A DNA stretch of 64,000 nt. Origin: Trochalopteron elliotii. Taxonomy: Eukaryota; Chordata; Aves; Passeriformes; Leiothrichidae. Each line of letters starts with the position of its first letter. Position 1 is the first letter of the stretch. Where the stretch lies: assembly GCA_024734555.1 (NCBI GenBank), contig JANPWX010000639.1, positions 104,081 through 168,080 on the forward strand, given 5' to 3'. Of the stretch, positions 1 to 11,200 are shown one piece after another. Below the pieces are notes generated by a model, which was not told the DNA's origin, did no database searches, and saw only the letters and a list, made by a program, of their open reading frames with translations. The position numbers and the translations under genes are program-made.

Positions 1-408
1 ACCTGCCTCTGCAGGCTGGTTCTGCTGGTTGGTTGGCTGCAGCTGGACACTGCCTGGCTGGTGGTGCTGGCTGTGCCCTGGTGTCCCTGTGGTTGTGGGA
101 CAGCCCACCCTTCCACAATTCTCTGCATGGAGCTAAATGCTTCTGGGACAGCAGCACATCTGTTTCCACATTCATTCCCCTTTCTTATGCCCGCTAAATT
201 GTTTTTTGTACCTTACCATGCTGGGTTTTTTTTAGCCTAAACCTGTAGGGAGTAAATTCATGAACAATTCATGCACATGTAAGCACACACACTTGTGCTG
301 TTTCAAGCATTGTGCCTTGTACTTGATTCTTATTTTTCTTTTTTCTTTTTTTTTTTTTTTTTTTTTTTTTCATTTTCCTGTTCTTTTGATTATCTGAAAT
401 GTTTCCAG
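1..408 (+). other. IRF4 intron 2, 3' part
   Basis: No exon is seen here. The stretch ends in a very long pyrimidine tract, with an uninterrupted run of 25 T at 346-370, and the acceptor TTTCCAG at 402-408. The upstream exon, which would carry the IRF4 start codon and the first DNA-binding residues, is not in the window. A frame stays open from the intron into the exon, but its poly-Phe stretch is just the translated T run. Confidence 0.85.
346..370 (+). repeat. Poly(T) run of 25 in acceptor tract
   Basis: An uninterrupted T run 38 bases upstream of the IRF4 exon 3 acceptor. Confidence 0.9.
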
Positions 409-595
409 GCTTGGGCTCTTTTTAAAGGAAAGTTCAGAGAGGGCATTGATAAACCAGATCCTCCTACCTGGAAGACAAGATTAAGGTGTGCTTTGAACAA
501 GAGCAATGACTTTGAAGAACTGGTGGAGAGAAGCCAGCTGGACATCTCAGATCCCTATAAAGTGTACCGAATAGTGCCAGAAGGAGCCAAAAAAG
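409..595 (+). CDS. IRF4: IRF4 exon 3: second half of DNA-binding domain
   Basis: The exon has 187 bases: 62 codons plus the first base of a glycine codon. It begins AWALFKGKFREG and ends PEGAKKG. In human numbering it carries Trp74 and Trp93 of the five-tryptophan repeat, and the recognition-helix residues Arg98 and Cys99 in RLRCALNKS, which contact the GAAA core. The following SQLDISDPYKVYRIVPEG segment is the wing and final strand of the winged helix-turn-helix, conserved in IRF4 and IRF8. The donor is G|GTAAAG. If the intron were retained, the frame would run 22 codons further and stop at 661-663. Confidence 0.98.
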
Positions 596-3500
596 GTAAA
601 GCATCTCAAATTCTCTGTGTAACAGAATGTGAATATGTCTCATTGCAAGCATATGAGGCCTGAAGTGTGCTTTTTTGGAATGGCCCTGCAGCCTTTTTAA
701 GTCTTTTAAGGGACCAAAAAATGAGGGCTCAAGTGCAGCCTGTTCTGGTGACTTGAGAGGCTGCGTCTGCGGGAGGACTGCTGGCGTTTGAGCTGGAGCA
801 CTGAAGGGAGCCCCTGCAGGAAGATGCAGACAGGTGCCTGCACATCACTGGAGGAATTGCTCTTTTAGCTGGGGCCTCCCTGCCAGTTCTGTGTAGTGAG
901 AGCCAAGCAGGAAACTCAAGGGACAGGCCAAAAAAAAAAAAAAATTGCATGCTGGATCTAGGTTTTGAATATAGAGAAGAGCAATTTGGGGGCAGACAGT
1001 AGGTAATTGCCTTGGGGAGGCTGGAGTGAGGAATGGCCAGCCTGCAGCCTCCAGGGCAGGGGCAGAGCAATGCCTGCTCTCCAAGAAGGCCCTGGTGCCA
1101 GGCAGGGCCTGTGGGAGGCAAAGGCTTGGCATCATTGTGCACTAGGCTGGGCTGCACTGTGCTGTGGGGCACTGCAGAGCCCAGTGGGACAGACTGCCTC
1201 CTGGAGCTGACTGCAAAGGGGGCCAGGGAATCCAGTCCCAAGTGGGTTCTGGAAAGCATTTTGGTCCTCTCTCTGTTCAGTGGCAGGTTGTATGGATTTG
1301 TCTTTAATGTGCCGATTTCAGATTGCCTTAGGATGCGGTTGACATAACTTATTTTCGTCCCTCTGGTGAACACAGGTGCAAAACAGATCAGCATGGAGGA
1401 ACAGCCATTAATGATGAACCATCCCTTTCCAATAACGTCTCCTTACACTGCACTACCATCCCAGGTATGGCATTAGTTGAGTGTTTTACTGGGTGCCTCT
1501 ACACTGAACAGCACAATTTCTGTGCTATGTCTGTCCTTGCTGGTGGTGCTCTCAGGTTCTCCCTGTGAAGAAACTTCATTATGAAAATTGAGAAATTGAG
1601 AAGCAACTTTTCTAATGTCAGATGAGGCCACAGGGCAATTGATTTCCCTTGGTGTTGTTTATCCCGGAGTAATAGCTCTCTTCTGTTGGACGACAGTTCC
1701 TAGTGCAGTGCCATTCTGTTGATGCCAGAATGCAAGCACCCAATGAAGCCTTGCTCTTTCAAGCAGACATTTACCAGCAGTGCTTTGACTGCCTTTTGTT
1801 ATTCCACTCTGCTTATTATTTACACCAGTGGTGAGAAACTCATTTGAAAGCCTCATTGGTGGTGGTGGCCGAGTGCCATCCACGTAGCCCGGGCACAGCT
1901 CAGACCTCCATGGGCTTTGGCAGGGAAAATCAAGGAGTTGAGATGAGAAAGCTGATGCAATGCACAGCCTTAGCTCTGACAGCTGCCTACTAAAAGAATG
2001 ACCTCGTTAAATTGAATAGGTACCGAACTACATGGTGCCCCACGAACGGAACTGGAGGGAGTTTGCCCCGGAGCAGCCGCATCCCGACATTCCCTACCAG
2101 TGCGCCAGCGTCCCCTTCGCCGCTCGCGGTCACCACTGGCAGGGGCCCAGCTGTGAAAATGGTAAGACACCCCTGTTTAGGGCTGCTGGCTGAGGCTGGT
2201 CACCTGCAGGAACCTCAGACTCCAGGTTTATCATTTGTGGCTTTGATTGGAATTAGGAGGTGTGGATGGAGAGGAGTGCTGGGTTCCCTTGAAAGGGAGC
2301 CACCTTTGTCCTGGCTGATAAGGTGGCTTTGCATTCGCTGCCACTGTACGTATGGTGTGTGCGCTGTGCAGTTCTCTGCATTGATAGAAATCAGCCCCCC
2401 AAAACTCCTCAGCTGTCTCCAAAGCCCTGAGCAATAAAGGAGGCAACCAACCCTCACAAAAAACCCCAAATGGGAACATATGTTCTTCAGCTTTTCTCTC
2501 TGATTTTGGGCTTCTTGAGGCATACACCAGTGAGGCTTTCCCTTCAGCCTTGTGGGTTAGACTGGCATTATTCTCCCTAGAGGAAAGCTGGAATTATTAC
2601 TTTATTTTAGTGCTGTGGCAGTGGGACAACTTGTCATGGATTGAGACTCTCTTGGGGCTGGTACAGCAGAAACAGAATAAAGGGATGTTTCCTTCCCCAA
2701 AGATCTCACAGTACCAGAGCCTAACACAATCATGGCTTTCCAAGCTCTGCATCAGTAGGAAAAAGCCCAAATTGTGAAAATTTGCAGTACTGAAGCCTTC
2801 AGGGAATAAAACATAAGAGAAAGGGAATGGTGCACTGTAGACCCTGGCAGGATAACTCACCTGAGGATGAGCATTTGCTTTGTGAGGAGAAGCACCTGGT
2901 TCAGAAGGGCCTTCAGAAAGAAGGGTAAGCAAGAAAGGACCCTTGGAGTAGGTGCTATATTTTCAGAGGACAGCTCTGTCCTGTTTTTGATGCAGATAAA
3001 TCTTTGGATCTGCTAAAAAGTAAATACTCAGTGCACTGCAACTTTTGCTGGCAGTATATTGGAATTATTAGGCAGAATGCTTTGCTTTTAGTTGAGTTAT
3101 TTGCTAATAAAAAAATCAAGGTAGCAAGCAGGATGAGCTCTGCCATAAAGTACATCCTCTGCAGCACTTAAACACATTTGGATACTTTGCTGAATTTGTA
3201 GGCAGTTGTTAGTGGTTGATACTGTGTTTATCACTGGGTTCTAAAACTCCTCAAGATATTGTGGGTGTTTTTTATCCCTGTTACTCCAGCTCCTGATTGT
3301 GGTGGGTTCTGCCACTGAGAAAGGTAATGTGTGCCTGTCTGCAAGTCACTTGCATGATCCTTCAAAGACTTTTATTGGCATTAAGAAACAGAGGAAAGGC
3401 ATCAATTGTTCAGGGTATAATCCACTTACTGAAAGGCATCTGTTGGAACAGTTTAATAGTAGTTCTGCTAATAAAACCCTAATAATCTCCTGGTGCACCT

Positions 3501-5182
3501 TTTTCTTTACCTACATTTAAACAGTGTTAATCCCAGCTTTTTTGTTATACCCATCATTAGTAAAGCTTTTTGGAAATATGAATTGTTTTATGCAAGCGAC
3601 TTTTAAGAACACTGTAGTCTAGTTAAAAATGTAAATTATTTCTCTAATGGAATAACATGTTAAGTAAGGAAGAGGACTAGGAGGAATATAGCAAGGCTAA
3701 AGGACTATATCATGCAGACCCAAATGAAAATACAGTCCAGGTAACATCTGGAGTGGTTGGTAGAGTTGGCCTACCTGGAGAAATTGGGAAATAGGACCTT
3801 TTTAAGAAGAAAGGGAAAGAGGGAGAGAGTTCCTTATGGGGCCCAGGAAAACTCACTTTTGCATTGCTGTGACCTCTGCCCTAGCTTTTCTTTTAGGATT
3901 TAGGCTGCTGTCACTAACTTTTGTTTGTGAAAACAGGTTGTCAGGTGACAGGAACCTTTTATGCTTGTGCTCCTCCTGAGTCCCAGACTCCTGGCATCCC
4001 AATTGAGCCAAGCATGAGGTCTGGTGAAGCCCTCGCTCTATCAGGTAAGGTCCATAACCCCCACAGGCTTCCTGGGGACCTTGACAAAAGACTCCCACTT
4101 CTGACTTGCCCAGGCACCATCTCTCCTTTCAGATGAAAGGAAAAAGGAAGAAAAAAAAAAACCCAAACCTTTTTAATGAATGAATTTAGTGTATGGTTGT
4201 AAATCTCTGTTTGCCAGGATACTTAAGCACTTCCAACTCCAAAGAATGGAGGTGGTTAAAGCTAATGGAAGTGCTTTGCTGGCTTGTCGTATTAGTCCTG
4301 GGTTGCTTTGGTGAGACACTGAATCAGGCCTTCCCAGGGAAGTTTGGCAACTTAGGAGTGTCAGTGACTTAAGGCTCAGGTTTTCATTTGTGAGGAGCCC
4401 CACCCCCCAAACTGGTGTTGCCTGGGTACCTTGTAGTGCTCCTGTTGGTGCCATCTGGCTTTGCTCTGCTTTGTTATTCCTGGTGGAAAAAAAAAAAAAA
4501 AAGACATTCAGGAAAGAAAAGGGAAGTTATTTCAGCCAGGTTTGCAGATGTCTAGATGCTGGGGAACTTTCTAAGTAGTTCTGGCAAAAGATGTGGAAAT
4601 GTGCTTTTCACAGCACATGGATAGACCTGTAAAGTGATACTTGGTGGGTTTCTTAAGCGGGATTGTTCTCCTGAATGGGTCAGTATGTGTGTAGATGTGT
4701 GTGTCTTTGTGTGTGTATGTGAACATGTATTGTACACACATGTGTATACTATATATACATATTTTCAGTGCTGTGTGAATTCATAGGAGTCAGCCAAATG
4801 GACCAAATGGCCATTTGAAAGCAAGGTAGGGGATTTTGGATACAGCCCTGCTGGAGCTGGAGCCAGCAGTTGCTTCTCTCCAGGCAGCTGAGTGCAAGTT
4901 TGCAGGTCCCCTGTGCAGAAGCCTTTTCTATGCAAAGTCTGGGGGGAAACACAGCTACTTCCTTGTTAAATCTGAGGAAGTGTACTGAGCTGGTGGGTTT
5001 AATTGTGATGTGAATTTGGAAAATGTGACCAACATCAACTTTTTCTGTGCAGATTTTTCCTTTTAAATGGAAATGTGAAGTTTGTGGGATTTTAGTTCCT
5101 ACCAAATTCCCATGCATCAGTACCCCTTTTAATAAGATGAGAGAGCATTAATGCTACTGTGCCCAAAAAAATTTAGTTTTTC

Positions 5183-5213
<31 letters not shown>

Positions 5214-8200
5214 TAGTAGGAGCTTCTGGGTGGTGCTGACTACTGGGCTCAGAAATCTTATACAAAGTTGTCTCTTGGCCTTAGCACAGATCTGAAACAT
5301 AAAACATCCATACTAATGTATCACAGTGATTGTTTTTTGTTTGTCTGTTTTTTTTTTTTTCCCTTGTAGACTGCCGACTCCACATCTGCTTGTATTACCG
5401 TGAAATTCTGGTGAAGGAGGTGACAACTTCCAGCCCTGAAGGCTGTAGGATATCCCATGGCCAAAGCTACGAGGTCAGCAGCCTGGACCAAGTTATCTTC
5501 CCTTATCCAGAGGATAATGGCCAGAGGAAGAACATAGAAAAGCTACTGAGCCACCTGGAACGAGGAGTGATTCTATGGATGGCACCTGATGGCCTCTATG
5601 CCAAGAGACTTTGCCAGAGCAGGATCTACTGGGATGGGCCTCTGGCACTCTGCAGTGACCGACCCAACAAGCTGGAGAGGGACCAAACATGCAAGCTCTT
5701 TGATACTCAGCAGTTCTTAGCAGGTAATTCCCACTATGGCTTTGATACCCTGTTGGAAATATCACCTGGTCACTGTCCACATCAGCTTTATGGGAGTGCT
5801 CCTTTCATTAAAGTGAGAATTGCCCCTCAATACCTCTGGGCAAATGCAGCCAAGGGGTGCTTGAATCCTGAGTAATCCTGTAAATTTGTGCGTTCTCTGC
5901 ACGTTCAGTGCCCCTGCACAGACCAGCGGGAGTCAACTGAGGCTCAGCTGGTGACAACCAATCCCTCACATTCCTACATGAAGCATAAGGAGGAACCTAG
6001 AAAAATAGTTTTTCCCATAAATTGACATAAAAAACCTGGATCCTCATCTTAGATTTGCTAGTCTAAATCCTGGATAGATCTGTGGTCTACACCTGCACTC
6101 CTCAGCTTGATCCAGAGCAAGGCTGAGGTCCTGCCCAGAGTTTACAAATTTCAGTAGCCTTCTTTTCAGTCTGTGCCAGTGTCTAAAAGATATCTAGGAA
6201 TTCAAGAGAATTTCACAAACTCTGGAATTTCAGTATTGCCTAATATTGTGAGCAAGAAGGTGCATACCCCACCAGAGCTCTCTGGAAAAGTCTCATTTTG
6301 CACAAGGCAGTGCAGAGGGAGCAGGGGAGTTCTTTAGGACAATGCCTTCTCCTTCCAGCCCATGAAGGGAAGGGGCAAAGCTTCAACCCCACTTCCCAGC
6401 ATACCTGAACAGTTGGAGAGAGGAGAGCTGTCCACCCAGAGGAACTGGTGGGAGATGGTCATTGTCCCAGAGGACAGCTTGGGCAGCAGGAATAGACATT
6501 GGCCCTTTGTTGATATTTCTGGCTTTGCTTAGAGGTGAACTAAGTGGCTCTGTTTTGGTGTGCTTTCTTATTAGAACAGTGCATCAGCACTGGCATGACA
6601 CTCTCAGGGGAATAATACCTTGGAAAATCTAAACCCAAACAGACTAAATCCAAATCATCAGGTTTAGCACACTTTATATTCCAAGGTGGATACTCTGTCA
6701 CAGAGAAACAGCCAAGAAAAACATGCATTTAAAGAGAGAAATCTTACATAGATGTGAGAATTGGCAGTTAGAAAGGGGAATTTGAGGTTGGGTATTGGGT
6801 TGGGCTTCAATCACATGCTAATTTAAAGATGTATAATTCTGTGCCTGGTGATGGTTTGGAAATCCCTTTCCCTTTTCTCAGGTGGTTTTTGAGATGTGCT
6901 CTGGGTTCTTCCAAATGGTTGACAGGACATCTCTTTTTAGACACCTAACCCCAAAGATAAGCTCAAGCAATAGTTATTTTTCACCCCTCCTAAATTACTT
7001 ATGCACCAGTGCCTGTGCAAACCCAAGTGTGTGGTTGCAGTCACAGTCTGTGGCGTGTGCAAAGTGGGTTTTTGCATGTGATGATGCTGAGTGAAATTTG
7101 TGACTTGCCTGTCACATCTGCGTGTTAATTGAATGTGCAGGGGTCCCAGCCTGAGAGCAAGCTCAGGGAATCCCCTAGGCTGGGAAACTGGAGCTCCCCT
7201 GGGAAGAGAGGCAGGAAATCTCTGCCAGGAGAGGGAATCATGAACAGCAGAGAAAGGGACAGATGCAGAACTGCTGCGAACCAACCACAGCTCTTGGGAA
7301 ACCACTGAGGAGCTGAGCCCTACAATGCAAGCTGCACTGGAACACTGGGGCCTCTGCTGCTGAGAAAGCTAAAATGGGGCAATAAATCAGAAACCAGGGG
7401 AATGGTCTCTGTGGAGAGAGATAAATGCATTGTAATTTTTGTGAATTGGGCTGGGTGGAGAGTAGAACAACAGAGGAAGAGAGCTTGGAGTAGGAGGGTG
7501 GCAACTAGAGAAGGGTTGGTGGGACAGAAGGAGTGGCAGCTGGAACCAGAGTATCAGGAGATGGGAAAGGTTTGGGGAGGCACATGGGGAGACCTTTGGT
7601 GTTGGAGAGGCACTTGGGCCTGGAAAGGAAGATGGAGTGAGTGGAAGGTCTTGGGGAAGCGCAGGGCTGACCTCAAACCATGATTATCCTGGTGGTAGGA
7701 AAGAATGGACTTTCTTCTCCAGGTCTGTGCTATGCACACTCCCACAGGTATTCAGGATTTGGAGAGCTGCTGAGGCCAGATAAAAGTAGGGAAAGAGGAA
7801 GTTGAAAGAAGTTGCAGATTAGCAGTGTGGCTGGATTTGCCTTGGGTAGATCATCCTTCTCTGTCCTGTAGCAGCACAGAGGGAAGCAGAGTCCCATGGA
7901 AAATATCTCTTCTTTCTTGCCTTATCCCCAGAAGCACTTTTCAGGGTTTTTTTTGGAGATTTTGGGGAAAGCTACACTTTTCTCCACGTTTTATTTGTTT
8001 TACTGGCCCTCTCAGTAAGAGTGGTAGTCCAAGCCAGAGTTGGGATGCTGTTGTGGTAGCCACTGAATCCACACCTTGGTCTGAAAAGCTTGCAGTTAGA
8101 GTAGGAATAGCAGGGATGTATTTTGGGAAAAGATGCATTTGTCATGTCAAGTTCAAAGGCTCTCCTTTCCTTCTCTAGCAGGAAGGGTGCTTCATTATAA

Positions 8201-11200
8201 CAAAATGGCTTTAATATTAATGGCAACTTTTTCCAGAAAGCATGGAAAGGGTTATAAATTAAAATGGAATATTTACCTATCAGCTGTGTAGAAACACAGC
8301 ACTTAACAAACAGTTTGGTAAAGATATTGTGTTAGATGGAATTTTCTCTTTCCTGGATGGAAATGCAGTGTCAAAACCACAACATTTGGTCCTCAACACT
8401 GGAGATTTTGGTCTGATTGCAAGTACCTTATAAAGGCCTCCCCTGCTACTTTTCATAGGGGACTATTGAATATTGGGGGGATATTAAGGGGAATATTGAC
8501 TATTAGAATAATAATGTAATTTGATCATTTCACTTTACACAAGGTTATGAGTTAGTGAAGAGACTGCAGGGGCACAAAAGACACAGAGAGCTCTTTTGCT
8601 GGCTCAGTACATGGCTGAAGTAGAGCCCTTCCCCTTCCCTTACCCCAGTGTGGGTACCAGTATTTACCACACTGGGCACAGTGATGGTCAATGGCTCTGT
8701 GACACTCTGGCTGTGGCTAAATTCTGTGCCTGGCAGTATTTTGTGTCTCTGGCACTACCAAGCCATTGGTTTCCGTGTTGCTCTTGTGTGTCTGCTTGGA
8801 GGTTCCCAGTCACCAGTAGTGTCTGCTCTAGGGCTTCTGCTGTCAGGGTCCCATAGAAGTACTAATTGGAAGACATCTTGGTTTGTTCATATGAAATTAA
8901 TTGTGAGACAAAGCAAACAGAAAAGTTGCAGTGTTGTAACTAGCTCCCCCTGATCTGAGGGAAAGTCTCCAAACTCAGTATCTTGTGCTTACCTTTTGTC
9001 TTTTTCCTGACCTCTCCCATCATCCCCTGGAGTTACATCTCCACTGTGCTCCAGGGTCGTCTACAAAGTCTGTCTAACTGGCCTGTACTGGTTTTGACTG
9101 GAGCAGGGTTAATTTTCTTCATTGTGGTCCATGTGGTGCTATGGTTTGGATTTGTGGCCTAAATAGTGCTGATAACAGAGGGACAATTCAGCTGATGTTG
9201 AACAGTGCAAGCACAATGTCAGGGCTTTCTCTGTCTCACTCTGCCCTCACAGGCAGTCTGGGGTGGATGAGAGTCTGGGAAGGGGCACAGCCAGGGCAGC
9301 CAACCCCAGCTAAGAGATATTCCATTCCATATGACCTTGTGTTCTGCAGTACAACAGGGCATGGAGGAATTTGCTAGAGGTTGCTCTTTCTTGGGTACTG
9401 GCTGTGTTAAGGTCAGCCAGTCTTGAGTGATTGCATTTTCCATCACTTGTTTTTCTTTGCTTTATCTTCTTTGTTTCTTTTTACCCATTAAACTGCTTTA
9501 TCTCAACCCATGATTTTTTTTTCCTTTTGCTATTCTGTTTTTCTCTCCCATGCTGGTTGTGGGGGTGAGTGAATGGCTGTGTGGTACTTGCCTGTCTCTC
9601 ATGATTATTCTGCAGCACGGTACTTTCTCTTCCCAGAGCTGCAAGCCTTTGCTCACCATGGACGTCCTCTGCCGAGATACCAGGTCGCTCTGTGCTTTGG
9701 GGAAGAATTTCCAGATCCACAGAGGCAGAGGAAACTAATTACAGCCCATGTAAGTAGGATTTCTGCCTTACCTAAAACAAGCACACTCCTTGGAGGATAC
9801 GAATCTGCCAGTCGGACTTTTGTGCCTCTTGTAGATTATGAGGGAGGCAGTAAATTGTTGAAAATGCAGCAGTTTCCAGAATAAGGTTTAATCCCCATAT
9901 CTGTAAAGGACTGCTTGGTAGCCCTCAGTAGGGCAGTGCACCTGATTTTCCCTCTCTACAGAACATGTCATTCGTGGTCTGTTGCAAGTCCCATCTAAAG
10001 CTGAAATGTACCTGGAACTGCTGGCCTGTGTTATCTCCACCAGCCCAGTTGTGCAGCTCCTTGGGCCGCCTGGCCAGTGCAGGATGTGGTGCTTTTACAC
10101 CCACTGCACCTGAAGGTGCTCCAGAATCCCAGCCTGCATCTCAAGGACCTCAGCCCTTAATGGGGTGCAGGGGCTGCCTGTGCAGCTTCAGGGCTCAGTA
10201 GCTTCAGGCTCAGGGGCTGGCTGACCTCAGTTCATGCACACTCAAAGCTGCTGTTTCAGGGTGCTCTCTGAGAGAGACTGAGACCAGGTACTTTCTGAAT
10301 TTATTAGCCATAAAACCACAAGAGAGGTGGTAATGCTCACATCAGTGTCAAGGCTTAGCTTACTGCATCCTTTAGAAGAAAATTGGTGCCTCTTCTAAAT
10401 TTTTCGAAAGCCCCTTCAGCAGAAGGATGGCTCCCAAGTCAGACCTCTGCCATAAGCTGTGGCCTCTCCTTAGGCCTCTCCTTTTGTGCTGCCACACTTC
10501 TGCCTAGCAAGTCTCTGAGGTGGAAGTTGAGAAGCTTACAAATCCATCCTGAGCTGTGCAATGGCTAGTTCGAGATAATTGCCCATCCCTGACTCTACTT
10601 CAACTCTTTTCTGTTCCTGTTTTGACTTTCCACCTTTCTATCCCTCCTTCCTAGATCCTCCCTCCAGCCCCCTTATCCATCTCCTGTCCTGGCATCTTCT
10701 CTGTGAGCCTGTACTGCCTGCTCTTTCTAGAGCTTTGCTTCCCCTGTTTGCTCAATCTGCTCATCCTCTTGAACTGTCCTGACCAGCCTGTCCTCCACTG
10801 AGAGTAAGGAGAGCTTCAGGTGTTTGTTCTCAGTGTGCAGCTCAAATATTTACAGTCAGAGCCCAAAGCCCTGAGAGGGAGTGGTGGTTTCTGAAGAGAC
10901 AGAAGTGAAGGCAGTGTTAACTCATACAAATCCCACTTGGTGGTTGAACAAATTCCTCATCAGAGCTTGAATGAACAGAAACAAGAGTACCCTTGATGTT
11001 AAGTTGAAATATAACTTCAGACACAGTCATTTGGCAACATACCTCAGCCTACCTGAGGGCTCCAACATTTCAAGTTAAGTCCTCAAACTACTTTGCAATG
11101 CAGACAAGACTTTTGGCATGTTCAATATGTAATTAAACACCTTCAGTGGCCATGGCCATATGTGTCCTGCAGGCATTGCTCACATCCTGGGGCTGGCTAA

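Larger units (their letters stand above)
4045..5369 (+). other. IRF4 intron 6
   Basis: A 1325-base GT-AG intron with several simple-sequence tracts: A runs near 4150-4160 and 4486-4502, a GT-rich microsatellite at about 4684-4750, a T run of 23 at 5189-5211, and the T-rich tract that serves the exon 7 acceptor (5348-5369). Nothing gene-like is seen. Confidence 0.85.

Noticed and set aside
729..1394. 221-codon minus-strand open frame
   Set aside because: It lies antisense to IRF4 intron 3 and part of exon 4, has no family features, and contains a poly-Phe stretch from an A run. Treated as chance.
2431..2440. AATAAA inside IRF4 intron 5
   Set aside because: No GT-rich downstream element, and five further exons follow. 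Probably unused.
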